Positions 36,022-44,464 are shown, numbered from the stretch's first letter. The stretch is DNA of 64,000 nt from Billgrantia pellis (GCF_008297955.1 NZ_VTPY01000001.1:704157-768156); one strand, 5' to 3'. The notes: generated by a model from the sequence alone, not told the origin. Translations and numbers: made by a program.

Positions 36022-37875
36022 ATGTGTGGCATCGTAGCTGCCGTGGGTTCGGACGATGTCCTGCCCATTCTGTTGGATGGCCTCAAGCGTCTCGAGTATC
36101 GAGGCTATGATTCGGCCGGCGTTGCCCTGGTGGAAGCGCCTGGCCGCTTGAGGCGCGCCCGCGAGGTCGGCAAGGTGGCGGCCCTCGAGCGGCGGCTGTC
36201 AACCGCGCCGCTGAAGGGCCTGACGGGCGTGGCCCACACCCGCTGGGCCACCCATGGCCAGCCCAGTCAGGACAACGCGCATCCCCATGTGTCGGGGCGC
36301 ATCGCCGTCGTGCACAACGGCATCATCGAGAATCATCATGCGCTCAAGCGCGAGCTCATCGCCGAGGGCTACACCTTCACCTCCGATACCGACACCGAGG
36401 TCGTGGCCCATCTGATCGAGCGTGAACTGCACCGTCATGGCGACCTGCTCGGTGCGGTCGATGCCGCGGTGGCGCGACTCGAAGGGGCCTATGCCTTGGG
36501 TGTGATCGATGCCGATAGACCGGGTCGCGTGATCGGGGCACGGCATGGCAGTCCGCTGGTGGTCGGCATCGGCGAGGAGGGTTACTACCTCGGTTCCGAT
36601 CCTCTGGCGCTATTGTCGGTCACTGATCGTTTCCTGTACCTGGAGGACGGCGATCTGGTAGAAGCGACCCGCACCGGCTGTGTGGTACATGAGTGGGACG
36701 AGCGCGGCGGCAAACGGAGTCCTGCGGTGCGGGAACCGATGCGCTACGAGCACGACGACCCGTCGGTCGGCAAGGATGAGTTCGCGCATTACATGCTCAA
36801 GGAAATCTACGAGCAACCGGTTGCCGTCGCCAACGCCCTGGAAGGGCGCCTGGGCAGTGACCAGGTACTGATCGAGGCCTTCGGTCCGCGGGCCGGGCAA
36901 TTGCTGGGCGACACCCGTCAGATTCATCTCGTCGCCTGTGGCACGAGCTACCATGCCGGGCTGGTGGCGCGCTACTGGATCGAAGAGCTGGCGGGCATCC
37001 CGTGCCAAGTCGAGGTCGCCTCGGAATATCGGTACCGCGATGTGGTGGCGCCTCCGGGCACGCTGTTGCTGACCCTCTCCCAGTCGGGCGAGACGGCCGA
37101 TACGCTCGCGGCACTGCGCCATGCCCGTGCGCGTCAGGGGCAAACTTACGTAGGGGCATTGTCGATCTGCAACGTGCCGGGCAGTTCCCTCGTGCGCGAG
37201 TCGGATCTCAGCCTGATGACCCATGCCGGCCCCGAGATCGGCGTGGCGTCGACCAAGGCCTTCACCACCCAATTGACCGCTCTGATGCTGTTGGCCCTGG
37301 CGCTGCGCCAACTTCATGGCGGCGACGGCGAGTTGACGGCGAGGCTGGTGCATCGCCTTCGGTACCTGCCGACACTGCTGGGCGATGCGCTCAAGCTCGA
37401 TGCTGACATCGCCAGGCTCGCACAGCGCTTCAGCGGCTATCGCCATACCCTGTTCCTGGGGCGTGGCGCACAGATGCCCATCGCCCAGGAGGGGGCGCTC
37501 AAACTCAAGGAGATCTCCTACATACATGCCGAGGCTTATGCCGCCGGCGAACTGAAGCACGGTCCTCTGGCCCTGATCGACGCCAGCATGCCAGTCGTGG
37601 CATTGGCCCCCATGGATGGGTTGCTCGACAAGTTGAAATCCAACCTGCAGGAGGTACGGGCGCGTGGTGGGCGGCTGCTGGTCTTCGCCGACCCCGAGAG
37701 CGGTCTGGAGGCGGCGGATGGCATGACGGTGGTGAACGTGCCGGCCTGCTGTCGCTTCCTGGCACCGCTGGTTTATACCCTGCCGCTGCAACTGCTGGCC
37801 TATCATGTGGCGGTCGCGCGGAGCACGGATGTGGACCAGCCACGCAACCTGGCGAAGTCGGTGACTGTCGAATGA
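36022..37875 (+). CDS. glmS: Glutamine-fructose-6-phosphate aminotransferase (isomerizing)
   Basis: A 617-residue enzyme forming glucosamine 6-phosphate from fructose 6-phosphate and glutamine, the entry step to UDP-GlcNAc. After Met removal the catalytic cysteine is first (MCGIVAAVG), LEYRGYDSAG follows, and two SIS domains (LVACGTSYHAGL, SQSGETADT; FLGRGAQMPIAQEGALKLKE) lead to the C-terminal KSVTVE. The open frame extends 121 codons upstream into wbpM, but the Met-Cys start is obligatory for the family. Its place in a polysaccharide locus suggests an extra copy supplying precursor, since the main glmS usually sits near glmU and atp genes; I cannot confirm that second copy here. Confidence 0.95.
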   Translation: MCGIVAAVGSDDVLPILLDGLKRLEYRGYDSAGVALVEAPGRLRRAREVGKVAALERRLSTAPLKGLTGVAHTRWATHGQPSQDNAHPHVSGRIAVVHNGIIENHHALKRELIAEGYTFTSDTDTEVVAHLIERELHRHGDLLGAVDAAVARLEGAYALGVIDADRPGRVIGARHGSPLVVGIGEEGYYLGSDPLALLSVTDRFLYLEDGDLVEATRTGCVVHEWDERGGKRSPAVREPMRYEHDDPSVGKDEFAHYMLKEIYEQPVAVANALEGRLGSDQVLIEAFGPRAGQLLGDTRQIHLVACGTSYHAGLVARYWIEELAGIPCQVEVASEYRYRDVVAPPGTLLLTLSQSGETADTLAALRHARARQGQTYVGALSICNVPGSSLVRESDLSLMTHAGPEIGVASTKAFTTQLTALMLLALALRQLHGGDGELTARLVHRLRYLPTLLGDALKLDADIARLAQRFSGYRHTLFLGRGAQMPIAQEGALKLKEISYIHAEAYAAGELKHGPLALIDASMPVVALAPMDGLLDKLKSNLQEVRARGGRLLVFADPESGLEAADGMTVVNVPACCRFLAPLVYTLPLQLLAYHVAVARSTDVDQPRNLAKSVTVE

Positions 37876-37920
37876 GCCGGGGCCAAGCGACACGAACCTC
37901 CGTTTGTGACACTCGGACTC

Positions 37921-37944
37921 GCCTGCCGAGCCGGCGGGGCAGGC
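37921..37944 (+). other. Stem-loop between glmS and ligase-like gene
   Basis: GCCTGCC (37921-37927) pairs with GGCAGGC (37938-37944) in the 181-base gap. The stem uses the same seven bases as the hairpin after wzc (19038-19053), but with a longer loop. No U-tract. Confidence 0.4.
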
Positions 37945-38056
37945 ATCGACCCCATTGCGCCGAGAGGTGATGAGTGACAGGACGCCGTGGCTTGCCAGGA
38001 AGGCAGCACGTCGCGGCGCCCGGTGACGGCAGCGTATCGACGGACAAGCGACCGCC

Positions 38057-39331
38057 ATGATGGAAGACAACTCCTACCGACCCATTGCCGGGGGCATGCC
38101 CCGCGACCTGAGAATGCAATGCCAGGCATGGCTGGCGTCGACGGCCACGCTCGTATTGGGTGCCGCCATGCTGGTATTGCCGTGGAACACGTTGGTGGCC
38201 GTCCCCGTGCTGATGCTGGCGGCGGCGTGTCTCGGTGAGGAGGGGCAGCTCGATGGGTTTCCTCGCCGCGAAGACCGGATCTTGATGATGGTCCTGATGT
38301 GCCAGGGAATGGTATGGCTGGCCCTCCCTATGGCGCATGGCGAGGGGCTGGTCGGTCTTTACAACGCCTGGCCGCTATGGCTGGCCGTGGCCACGCTGGC
38401 AGCCTTTGCCAAGGTCAGGATGACGCCCGCCTGGCTATGGGCCGGGCTGGCGCTGGGTGGTCTCGGCGCCGGTAGTTGGGCGCTGTGGCAGCGTGTTTAT
38501 GAAGGCCTGGCCAGAGCCCATGGCCACGAGCCTTTGCATGCGATTCTCTTTGGCAACCTGGGCCTGCTAACCGGTCTGCTCTGCCTGGCCGGGTTGAGCT
38601 GGTCGTTCGCGCGTCGGGAGCGTTGGCCCTGGTCGTTGCTGCTGCTGGCCGGTGGCCTGGCGGGGTTGATGGCGTCCGCGCTATCCGGCTCGCGTGGCGG
38701 CTGGATCGGTCTGCCGCTGGCTGTCTGGGTATTGTATCGCGGCCATGGTCGGCGTGTGTCACGGGGCTGGCGGGTGGTCCTGGTCATTACGCTGCTGGCC
38801 TTGCTGGGTGGTCTCTACGCGACGCCGCAGACCCACGTGGCCCAGCGCGTCGACAATGCCGTCAACAGCCTCCGCCTCTACATGGCCGGCGACGACGAGA
38901 TGACGTCGGTCAGTGCGCGGCTGGACATGTGGAAAGGGTCGTCGGAACTGATCGTCGAGCGTCCCCTGAGCGGATGGGGAGAGCGCGGCTATCAGTCGGC
39001 GATGCGCGAGCGCGGTGCCGAAGGGGAGCAGGATCCGAAATTGGGACGCTTCTGGCATGCCCATAACGATGTGCTCGATGCCTGGGTCAAGCGCGGTTTG
39101 CCCGGGCTCGTCGCGTTGCTGGCGCTCTACGCTACGCCATTGTGGTTGTTTGCTCGCGGCGTCGGCGTCGGCTCCGGCGAGCGTCGCGCACTGGCGGTGG
39201 CAGGTACCCTGGTACCGGTGACCTTCATCGACTTTGGCTTGACCTACAGCTTCCTGGCTTATCCCGCCGGCGGCCTGATCTATGCACTGCTGATAGCCGT
39301 GCTATGGGGGTTGTACCGCCAGGCGCGCTGA
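38057..39331 (+). CDS. O-antigen ligase / Wzy superfamily membrane protein
   Basis: A 424-residue membrane protein with about 10-11 hydrophobic segments and the Wzy_C hallmark HAHNDVLDAWVKRGLPGLVA near residue 334. The preceding LIVERPLSGWGERGYQSAM and ALSGSRGGWIGL are also typical of the O-antigen ligase family. It could join finished chains to an acceptor or be the polymerase of the locus. It is the last plus-strand gene, separated from glmS by 181 bases with a stem-loop. Two consecutive ATG codons open it and the ribosome site is weak. It ends eight bases before the convergent alkB gene. Confidence 0.8.
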   Translation: MMEDNSYRPIAGGMPRDLRMQCQAWLASTATLVLGAAMLVLPWNTLVAVPVLMLAAACLGEEGQLDGFPRREDRILMMVLMCQGMVWLALPMAHGEGLVGLYNAWPLWLAVATLAAFAKVRMTPAWLWAGLALGGLGAGSWALWQRVYEGLARAHGHEPLHAILFGNLGLLTGLLCLAGLSWSFARRERWPWSLLLLAGGLAGLMASALSGSRGGWIGLPLAVWVLYRGHGRRVSRGWRVVLVITLLALLGGLYATPQTHVAQRVDNAVNSLRLYMAGDDEMTSVSARLDMWKGSSELIVERPLSGWGERGYQSAMRERGAEGEQDPKLGRFWHAHNDVLDAWVKRGLPGLVALLALYATPLWLFARGVGVGSGERRALAVAGTLVPVTFIDFGLTYSFLAYPAGGLIYALLIAVLWGLYRQAR

Positions 39332-39339
39332 AGCGAGGT

Positions 39340-39948
39340 TCAGCGCGGTACGACGTGGCGAAAGGTAAGGCTGATGCGCAGGCCGGGAAGGCGGCGGGGC
39401 AGCAGGGCATGCTGTAGTGCCGCCTGGCAGCCCGCTCCCATCAGCAACAGGCTGCCGTGAGGCAGCCAGACGTTGAAGGGCTTACCGACGCCGTGTTTCC
39501 AGCGCATGCGCAGGGGGCGTTCGGCACCCAGGCTGACCGCGGCGATGATTGGCGCCTCGCCGAGTTCGGGCTCATCGTCGCTGTGCCAGCCCATGCGCTC
39601 CTCGCCGTCCGCGTAGCGGTTGAGCAGTACGCTATTGAAGCGTGCCGGAACGTCGATCTGTGCCAGGCAGGCCTGAACTCGATCGCGAACCCAGGCAGCC
39701 GCGGGATGCCAGGGCTCGGGCGTGAAGTCTTGTCCCGAGTAGCGATAGCGGGCCTCGGCATCGCCCATCCAGACCTGTCGGCGAGGGAGGGTGTGCTCGC
39801 GCCCGTAGAGGCGCAGCCTGGGGCGCTGCCACTCCAGTTCGCCATCGAGCCGGGCCAGGACCTCGTCGGCCTGGAGCCGGTCGAGGAAGCCCGGGGCCAG
39901 TCGCAGTGCGGGCGAATCGAGAAGACGTTCCCAACACGTCGTGTGCAT
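39340..39948 (-). CDS. alkB: Alpha-ketoglutarate-dependent dioxygenase AlkB family
   Basis: A 202-residue Fe(II)/2-oxoglutarate dioxygenase that oxidatively removes methyl groups from 1-methyladenine and 3-methylcytosine in DNA or RNA. The iron ligands are the His and Asp of WHSDDE and a later His in ALQHALLP; RISLTFR near the C-terminus is the R-x-N/S-x-T-x-R 2-oxoglutarate motif. NSVLLNRYADGEERMGWHSD makes it closer to the ALKBH2-like bacterial branch than to E. coli AlkB. ATG 39948 is chosen; the frame upstream is antisense-type extension overlapping the next gene. No Ada-type regulator adjoins it. Confidence 0.88.
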   Translation of the reverse strand: MHTTCWERLLDSPALRLAPGFLDRLQADEVLARLDGELEWQRPRLRLYGREHTLPRRQVWMGDAEARYRYSGQDFTPEPWHPAAAWVRDRVQACLAQIDVPARFNSVLLNRYADGEERMGWHSDDEPELGEAPIIAAVSLGAERPLRMRWKHGVGKPFNVWLPHGSLLLMGAGCQAALQHALLPRRLPGLRISLTFRHVVPR

Positions 39949-39952
39949 GCGG

Positions 39953-40903
39953 TCAGCGTAGCACGCGTCGTGGGTCGATCGGCTTGCCGCCCTGACGCAT
40001 GTCGAACAGAAGATCGAAGCGTTCCGTGGCGTTGCTGAAGCCGACTTCGCACAACGGGGCGCCACGACTGACGCGGGCGCCATCATCCACAAGCAGGCGG
40101 TCGCACAGGGCGTAGACGCTCTGCAGGTTGTCGGCATGATGCACGATCACCACGCGGCCGAGCTGGCGCATGCTGCCGGCGAAACGCACGTCGCCATCGG
40201 CGACCGCCCTGGCCCGTGCGCCGCGGCTGGTGGCCAGCAGCATCGGTTGCAGGGTGCCACGGTTATCAGTGCCATAGGCGCGCACGATACGATAGTCTTC
40301 CAGCGGCCACGGCCAGTTGCGCGCCGACCCGGGCAGCGAACCGGTGCCGGCGGATGCGGCAGGCGAGCGTGCCGGTGCGCTGCTTCCGCCACCGCTCGCG
40401 CGGGTTGAGCTGGCGGGCGGCGCGGCGGCAACCCGGGCCGAGGCGCTGCGCAGGGGGACCTGCACGATCTGGCCGACCCGTAGCCGCGTCGGTGCGACGC
40501 CGGGATTGGCGGATTGGATGCGCGCCGGTGTGGTGCCGAAGCGTCGGGCGATGGCGGAATACGTATCCCCCGGGCGTATCTGGTAGCGGTAGGGCCCGCC
40601 CGAAGGGGCACGCTCCTGCTGCGTGGGGACCAACAGGCGCTGCCCGACCCGGAGGCGATTCGCGTCCACGCCGGGGTTGAAACGCTGCAGGCGCGCCAGC
40701 GGCACATCGGCGCGAGCGGCGATTTGGCCCAAGGTATCGCCGCGCTGAACCACGACCCAGTTGCCGGCAATGCCGGGGTCACCGCTGCGTCGAATGTCTC
40801 CGCTGCCACCGCGCGACGCGCAACCGGTGATCAGCAACAGCACGACCAGGATCAGCGCGAGTCGAGCGCCCGGTCTTTTTCCTGCCACAGGGCATTGAGC
40901 CAT
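39953..40903 (-). CDS. LysM lipoprotein with degenerate LytM domain (NlpD-like)
   Basis: A 316-residue predicted lipoprotein: signal and lipobox ending in LITGC (C28), two LysM peptidoglycan-binding repeats (about 46-91 with VVVQRGDTLGQIAARADV, and 101-148 with YQIRPGDTYSAIARRFG), an Ala/Ser/Pro-rich linker, and a C-terminal M23/LytM domain (about 205-316). The zinc ligands of active M23 peptidases are missing: the HxH region reads VYALCD and the first His site reads PMLLATSRG. Such degenerate LytM proteins (NlpD, EnvC) activate amidases in cell separation, so a similar role is likely. It overlaps the acyltransferase gene by 52 bases, and alkB follows after 4 bases. Confidence 0.82.
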   Translation of the reverse strand: MAQCPVAGKRPGARLALILVVLLLITGCASRGGSGDIRRSGDPGIAGNWVVVQRGDTLGQIAARADVPLARLQRFNPGVDANRLRVGQRLLVPTQQERAPSGGPYRYQIRPGDTYSAIARRFGTTPARIQSANPGVAPTRLRVGQIVQVPLRSASARVAAAPPASSTRASGGGSSAPARSPAASAGTGSLPGSARNWPWPLEDYRIVRAYGTDNRGTLQPMLLATSRGARARAVADGDVRFAGSMRQLGRVVIVHHADNLQSVYALCDRLLVDDGARVSRGAPLCEVGFSNATERFDLLFDMRQGGKPIDPRRVLR

Positions 40904-41721
40904 GAGTGGAAGCGTTCCTTGTAGTGCGGGTCGTCGTGGTAACTGCCTTCGCGCATCCAATCGGGGACGTCGAGCCGGCGGGCTTCGAGAGAGACCGAGC
41001 CTTCGCGCCCGCACAAGAAGCCCCAGAACGTCGGGGTGGGGTTCGTGTAGCGCAGCGTCACGTCGAGTATGCCGCTGAGCCGATCGCCGAGCAGGTTCAG
41101 GACTTGCGCGATGCCGCCGGCCTTGGGGCGGAGCAGATGGCGGAAAGGGCTATTCTGGACATCGCGCTTGGCCGGGGTAAAACGTGTTCCTTCAACGAAG
41201 TTGAAGATGGCGATGGGCATATCCCGGGCGCGCGCGCACATTCGCTCGGTGGCATGACGATCGATCCGTGCCAGCTGCGGATCGTGTTCCAGCTGCTCAC
41301 GGGAGTAGCGTCGCATGAAGGGAAATTCGAGCGCCCACCAGGCCAGGCCCACGATCGGTACCCAGATGAGCTGGCGCTTGAGGAAGAAGCGCGGCATGGG
41401 GATGCGTCGGTGCAGCGCCATCAGCAGCAGGAAGATGTCGGTCCAGCTGCGATGGTTGGAGATCACCAGCCACCACTGTTCGCGCGTCAGCCCGGGGGGC
41501 AGCGAGATGCGGATGTCGGGCCGCAACCAGTGGCGCATCCACCAGAGATTGCAGCCGATCCAGTTGAGCGCTACACCGTTGAGGCCACGTAATACCCACA
41601 GGCGCAGCGGACGGCCCGGGGTGATCAGCTTGAGCACTGTCAGCAAGATCAGGGGTATCGACCAGAACAGGGTATTCACTACCAATAGCAGTACGCTGAC
41701 GAGCCCCCTCAGGGTCGACAT
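40852..41721 (-). CDS. Membrane acyltransferase, YihG-like
   Basis: A 289-residue PlsC-superfamily acyltransferase, closest in style to E. coli YihG, a 1-acylglycerol-3-phosphate acyltransferase-like enzyme. An N-terminal membrane segment (VSVLLLVVNTLFWSIPLILLTVL, residues 6-28) is followed by the catalytic NHRSWTD (NHx4D) near residue 90, FVEGTRFTP near 168 for phosphate binding, and a C-terminal soluble domain. AAGGAG precedes the ATG by seven bases and fixes the start; the large open frame upstream is antisense noise. It is the promoter-proximal gene of a possible acyltransferase-LysM-alkB unit. Confidence 0.85.
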   Translation of the reverse strand: MSTLRGLVSVLLLVVNTLFWSIPLILLTVLKLITPGRPLRLWVLRGLNGVALNWIGCNLWWMRHWLRPDIRISLPPGLTREQWWLVISNHRSWTDIFLLLMALHRRIPMPRFFLKRQLIWVPIVGLAWWALEFPFMRRYSREQLEHDPQLARIDRHATERMCARARDMPIAIFNFVEGTRFTPAKRDVQNSPFRHLLRPKAGGIAQVLNLLGDRLSGILDVTLRYTNPTPTFWGFLCGREGSVSLEARRLDVPDWMREGSYHDDPHYKERFHSWLNALWQEKDRALDSR

Positions 41722-41810
41722 GCCTGACTCCTTAACCGTTTTGTCACGGGTACCTTCATGCCAGCCGCACATGCTAATGGATCGGGCCGGAGCTGCCCAG
41801 CGCTGGCCGC

Positions 41811-42716
41811 TCACGGTGCCGCCTCGCACAGGGTCGTTTGCAGCACCTCGTGCAGGGCGCGGGCGGCGGTCGAGAGTTCCTGGCCGGCACTCAGCACCAC
41901 GCCGACGGTACGGCGAATGCTGGGCTCGTGCAGGGGGACGCAGCGGGCACCGAGTTCGCGCATCTGCTCGTGGCACAGCGCGGGAACGGCGCTGACACCG
42001 AGGCCGCTCGCGACCATGCGCCCCACCGTGGCGAGCTGATGGCTCTCGAAGGCGACCGGTAGTTCGGTGCCGCGGCGCGTGAGGGCCTGTTCCATCAGGA
42101 TGCGCACCATGGAAGGGCGCTGCAGAGTGATGAAATCGTGATCGAGCAGAGCGTTCCAGTCGACCGCCGCGGCCTTGGCCAGCGGCGAATCGGGAGGGAG
42201 CACGGCGACGAAGGTATCGTCGAACAGAGGCAGGAAATCGATCCCCTCGCAAGTTTCGGGCTCGAAGGCGATGCCCAGTTCCACCTGTCGATGACGCACC
42301 ATGTCGATGACCTGCTCGTTGATCACGTCGTGTACCGTGACGTTGACCCGGGGAAAGCGTTCGCGGAAAACGCGCAGGGCGTGGGGTAGGCGGTTGCAGG
42401 CGATCGACGGCATGGCCGCCAGCGCCACGCGGCCGAGCTGGAGAGTGAAGCGCTGGCGCAACAGCTCCTCGGCGTTGTCCCAGTCGGCGAGCAGGCGCTT
42501 GGCCAGTGGCAGCAGGGTCTCGCCTTCGGGCGTCAACCGTACGCTGCGCGTGCTGCGAATCAGTAGCGCGCCGCCGAGTGTCTCCTCCAGCCCCTTGATG
42601 GCCAGGCTCAGCGCGGGCTGAGAAAGATGCAGCCGTTCGCATGCCTGGGTAAAGCTCAAGGTCTGGGCGACCGCGAGGAAAGCGCGAAGCTGTTTGACGG
42701 TCATGCTCATCGCCAC
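41811..42716 (-). CDS. LysR-family regulator divergent from CoA-transferase genes
   Basis: A 301-residue LysR-type regulator: helix-turn-helix at residues 6-63 (LRAFLAVAQTLSFTQACERLHLSQPALSLAIKGLEE; motif core LSQPALSL), then the effector domain (DVINEQVIDMVRHRQVELGIAFEP). A second Met at residue 5 is an alternative start. It is divergent from scoA across a 128-base AT-rich gap, the standard arrangement for a LysR protein acting on its neighbour, so it probably controls the CoA-transferase operon. Its inducer may be a keto acid or CoA-ester related metabolite, but that is a guess from context. Confidence 0.88.
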   Translation of the reverse strand: MAMSMTVKQLRAFLAVAQTLSFTQACERLHLSQPALSLAIKGLEETLGGALLIRSTRSVRLTPEGETLLPLAKRLLADWDNAEELLRQRFTLQLGRVALAAMPSIACNRLPHALRVFRERFPRVNVTVHDVINEQVIDMVRHRQVELGIAFEPETCEGIDFLPLFDDTFVAVLPPDSPLAKAAAVDWNALLDHDFITLQRPSMVRILMEQALTRRGTELPVAFESHQLATVGRMVASGLGVSAVPALCHEQMRELGARCVPLHEPSIRRTVGVVLSAGQELSTAARALHEVLQTTLCEAAP

Positions 42717-42844
42717 TTGTTTATTTATGTTTCGGATTAATTGATAAAAAAAACAAACTTAACAAATATATTGGCGGGGTCAACACTGATCGGGTACGGT
42801 TTTTTCTGCGTTCAATTCATTTCACAACAAGATGAGGCTTCGCG
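42717..42844. promoter_or_regulatory. AT-rich divergent promoter region LysR / scoA
   Basis: A 128-base gap, strikingly rich in A+T at 42717-42772 compared with its surroundings, between the LysR gene and scoA. TTGTTT (42717-42722) and AAACAA (42751-42756) are inverted copies, and TTGATA (42741-42746) and TATATT (42767-42772) resemble promoter hexamers although their spacing is long. LysR binding sites are expected here; I cannot define them precisely. Confidence 0.5.
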
Positions 42845-43546
42845 ATGGCCGGATTCGACAAGCGCGTGTACTCCTATGAAGAGGCAATGGATGGCATCGA
42901 GAGCGGCATGACCGTCGCTGCCGGGGGGTTTGGCCTATGCGGCATCCCCGAGAATCTCATCGCCGAAATCAAGCGCCGTGGTGTGAAAGACCTGACCGTT
43001 ATTTCGAATAACTGTGGTGTCGATGGCTTCGGCCTGGGGCTGTTGTTGGAAGACAAGCAGATCAAGCGCTTCTACGCCTCCTATGTCGGCGAGAACGCCC
43101 TGTTCGAGCAACAGATGCTCAACGAGGAAATCGAAGTGATCCTCACCCCGCAGGGTACGCTGGCCGAGAAGATGCGCGCCGGAGGGGCGGGCATCCCGGC
43201 GTTCTATACGGCTACCGGGTATGGCACCCCGATCGGCGAAGGCAAGGAGGTGCGCGAATTCAACGGCCTTCACTACATCCTCGAGGAGGCGTTCCACGCC
43301 GACTTCGCCATCGTCAAGGGTTGGAAGGCCGACCGCTACGGTAATGTCATCTATCGGGATACCGCCCAGAACTTCAATCCGCTGGCCGCCACCTGCGGCA
43401 AGGTCACCGTGGTGGAGGTCGAAGAGATCGTCGAGCCGGGCGAATTGCGTCCCGATCAGATCCATACGCCGGGCATCTACGTCGACCGCATCATTCAGGG
43501 CTCCTTCGAGAAGCGTATCGAGAAGCGCACCGTGCGCGAGGGCTGA
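42845..43546 (+). CDS. scoA: 3-oxoacid CoA-transferase subunit A
   Basis: A 233-residue alpha subunit of a succinyl-CoA:3-ketoacid (or acetate:acetoacetyl) CoA-transferase. It starts with [31 protein letters not shown], and [30 protein letters not shown] near residue 100 is the family's CoA-transferase I motif region. The heterodimer with ScoB transfers CoA between acyl-CoA and a keto acid such as acetoacetate, in ketone-body or PHB-derived 3-hydroxybutyrate use. It lies 77 bases before scoB and is divergent from a LysR gene. Confidence 0.93.
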   Translation: MAGFDKRVYSYEEAMDGIESGMTVAAGGFGLCGIPENLIAEIKRRGVKDLTVISNNCGVDGFGLGLLLEDKQIKRFYASYVGENALFEQQMLNEEIEVILTPQGTLAEKMRAGGAGIPAFYTATGYGTPIGEGKEVREFNGLHYILEEAFHADFAIVKGWKADRYGNVIYRDTAQNFNPLAATCGKVTVVEVEEIVEPGELRPDQIHTPGIYVDRIIQGSFEKRIEKRTVREG

Positions 43547-43623
43547 ACGACACGAGTGACGCATTCAGGCGGCCGGCGGCGCTCGGCCGACCGCTTCTCC
43601 ACCGAACACAAGAGGCAAACAAG

Positions 43624-44283
43624 ATGGCACTGACTCGCGAACAGATGGCACAGCGTGTGGCGCAGGAACTCAAGGACGGCTTCTACGTCAACCTGGGCAT
43701 CGGGATCCCCACACTGGTGGCCAACTACGTCCCCGAGGGTATCGACGTCATGCTCCAGTCCGAGAACGGCCTGCTCGGCATGGGGCGCTTTCCCACCGAG
43801 GAAGAGGTCGACCCGGACATGATCAACGCCGGTAAGCAGACCGTGACGGCCCGACCCGGTGCGGCCATCTTCGATTCGGCCGAATCCTTCGCCATGATCC
43901 GTGGCGGCCATGTGGACCTGACCGTGCTCGGCGCCTTCGAGGTCGACCAGGAAGGCAACATCGCCTCCTGGATGGTGCCCGGCAAACTGATCAAGGGCAT
44001 GGGCGGCGCCATGGACCTGGTGGCCGGTGCAGAGAATATCATTTGCACCATGACCCACGCTTCCAAGCACGGCGAATCCAAGCTGCTCGAGAAGTGCACG
44101 TTGCCGCTGACCGGCGCGGGCTGTATCAATCGGGTGCTCACCGACCTCGCTTACCTGGAGATCGAGAACGGTGCCTTCATCCTCAAGGAGCGTGCCCCTG
44201 GGGTCAGCGTCGAGGAAATCGTCGAGAAGACCGCTGGCAAGTTGATCGTGCCCGATCACGTTCCCGAGATGACCTTCGACTGA
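43624..44283 (+). CDS. scoB: 3-oxoacid CoA-transferase subunit B
   Basis: A 219-residue beta subunit. The catalytic glutamate is in LQSENGLLGMG near residue 47, which forms the glutamyl-CoA thioester, and VNLGIGIPTLVANYVP near residue 22 is the signature of the family. VTAHPGAA-like TVTARPGAAIFDS and GGHVDLTVLGAFEVD are also conserved. With scoA it makes a two-gene operon ended by a very strong terminator at 44311-44346. 3-hydroxybutyrate dehydrogenase, which supplies acetoacetate, is encoded 2.9 kb downstream. Confidence 0.93.
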   Translation: MALTREQMAQRVAQELKDGFYVNLGIGIPTLVANYVPEGIDVMLQSENGLLGMGRFPTEEEVDPDMINAGKQTVTARPGAAIFDSAESFAMIRGGHVDLTVLGAFEVDQEGNIASWMVPGKLIKGMGGAMDLVAGAENIICTMTHASKHGESKLLEKCTLPLTGAGCINRVLTDLAYLEIENGAFILKERAPGVSVEEIVEKTAGKLIVPDHVPEMTFD

Positions 44284-44310
44284 CGCACGTCTCGTACCTC
44301 TCGCACGTAT

Positions 44311-44346
44311 CGCCAGGGCCCGGGCTTCGACACCCGGGCCCTGGCG
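44311..44346 (+). terminator. Rho-independent terminator of scoAB
   Basis: CGCCAGGGCCCGGG (44311-44324) pairs perfectly over 14 bases with CCCGGGCCCTGGCG (44333-44346), loop CTTCGACA, followed by TTTCC. It starts 27 bases after the scoB stop. Confidence 0.9.
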
Positions 44347-44432
44347 TTTCCGGTTGGCGAATTCATAACCACCTTGTGTCGATCCCGTGATTTCTCGGTG
44401 ACAGGCCGCTTACCCCAGTGCCTTGCACAGTG

Positions 44433-44455
44433 TTATCCACAGAAATTGTGGATAA
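44433..44455. promoter_or_regulatory. Inverted pair of perfect DnaA boxes
   Basis: TTATCCACA (44433-44441) and TGTGGATAA (44447-44455) are two consensus DnaA boxes head to head, separated by GAAAT; flanking G and C extend the arms to ten bases. They lie between the 3' ends of convergent genes, after the scoAB terminator, so a promoter role is unlikely. Known non-origin DnaA clusters titrate DnaA or promote its reactivation. No dnaA, gidA or origin-like AT repeat is nearby, so an origin is not supported. It could also act as a hairpin after the minus-strand gene. Confidence 0.6.
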
Positions 44456-44464
44456 CGGTTTGCC

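Noticed and set aside
40852..42642. Long minus-strand frame suggesting a 596-residue acyltransferase fusion
   Set aside because: The extra N-terminal part overlaps the LysR gene in another frame and is Arg/Pro-rich noise; a good ribosome site sits before the ATG at 41721.
44433..44455. Chromosomal origin of replication
   Set aside because: Only two DnaA boxes, no AT-rich unwinding repeats and no dnaA, gidA or parAB genes nearby.
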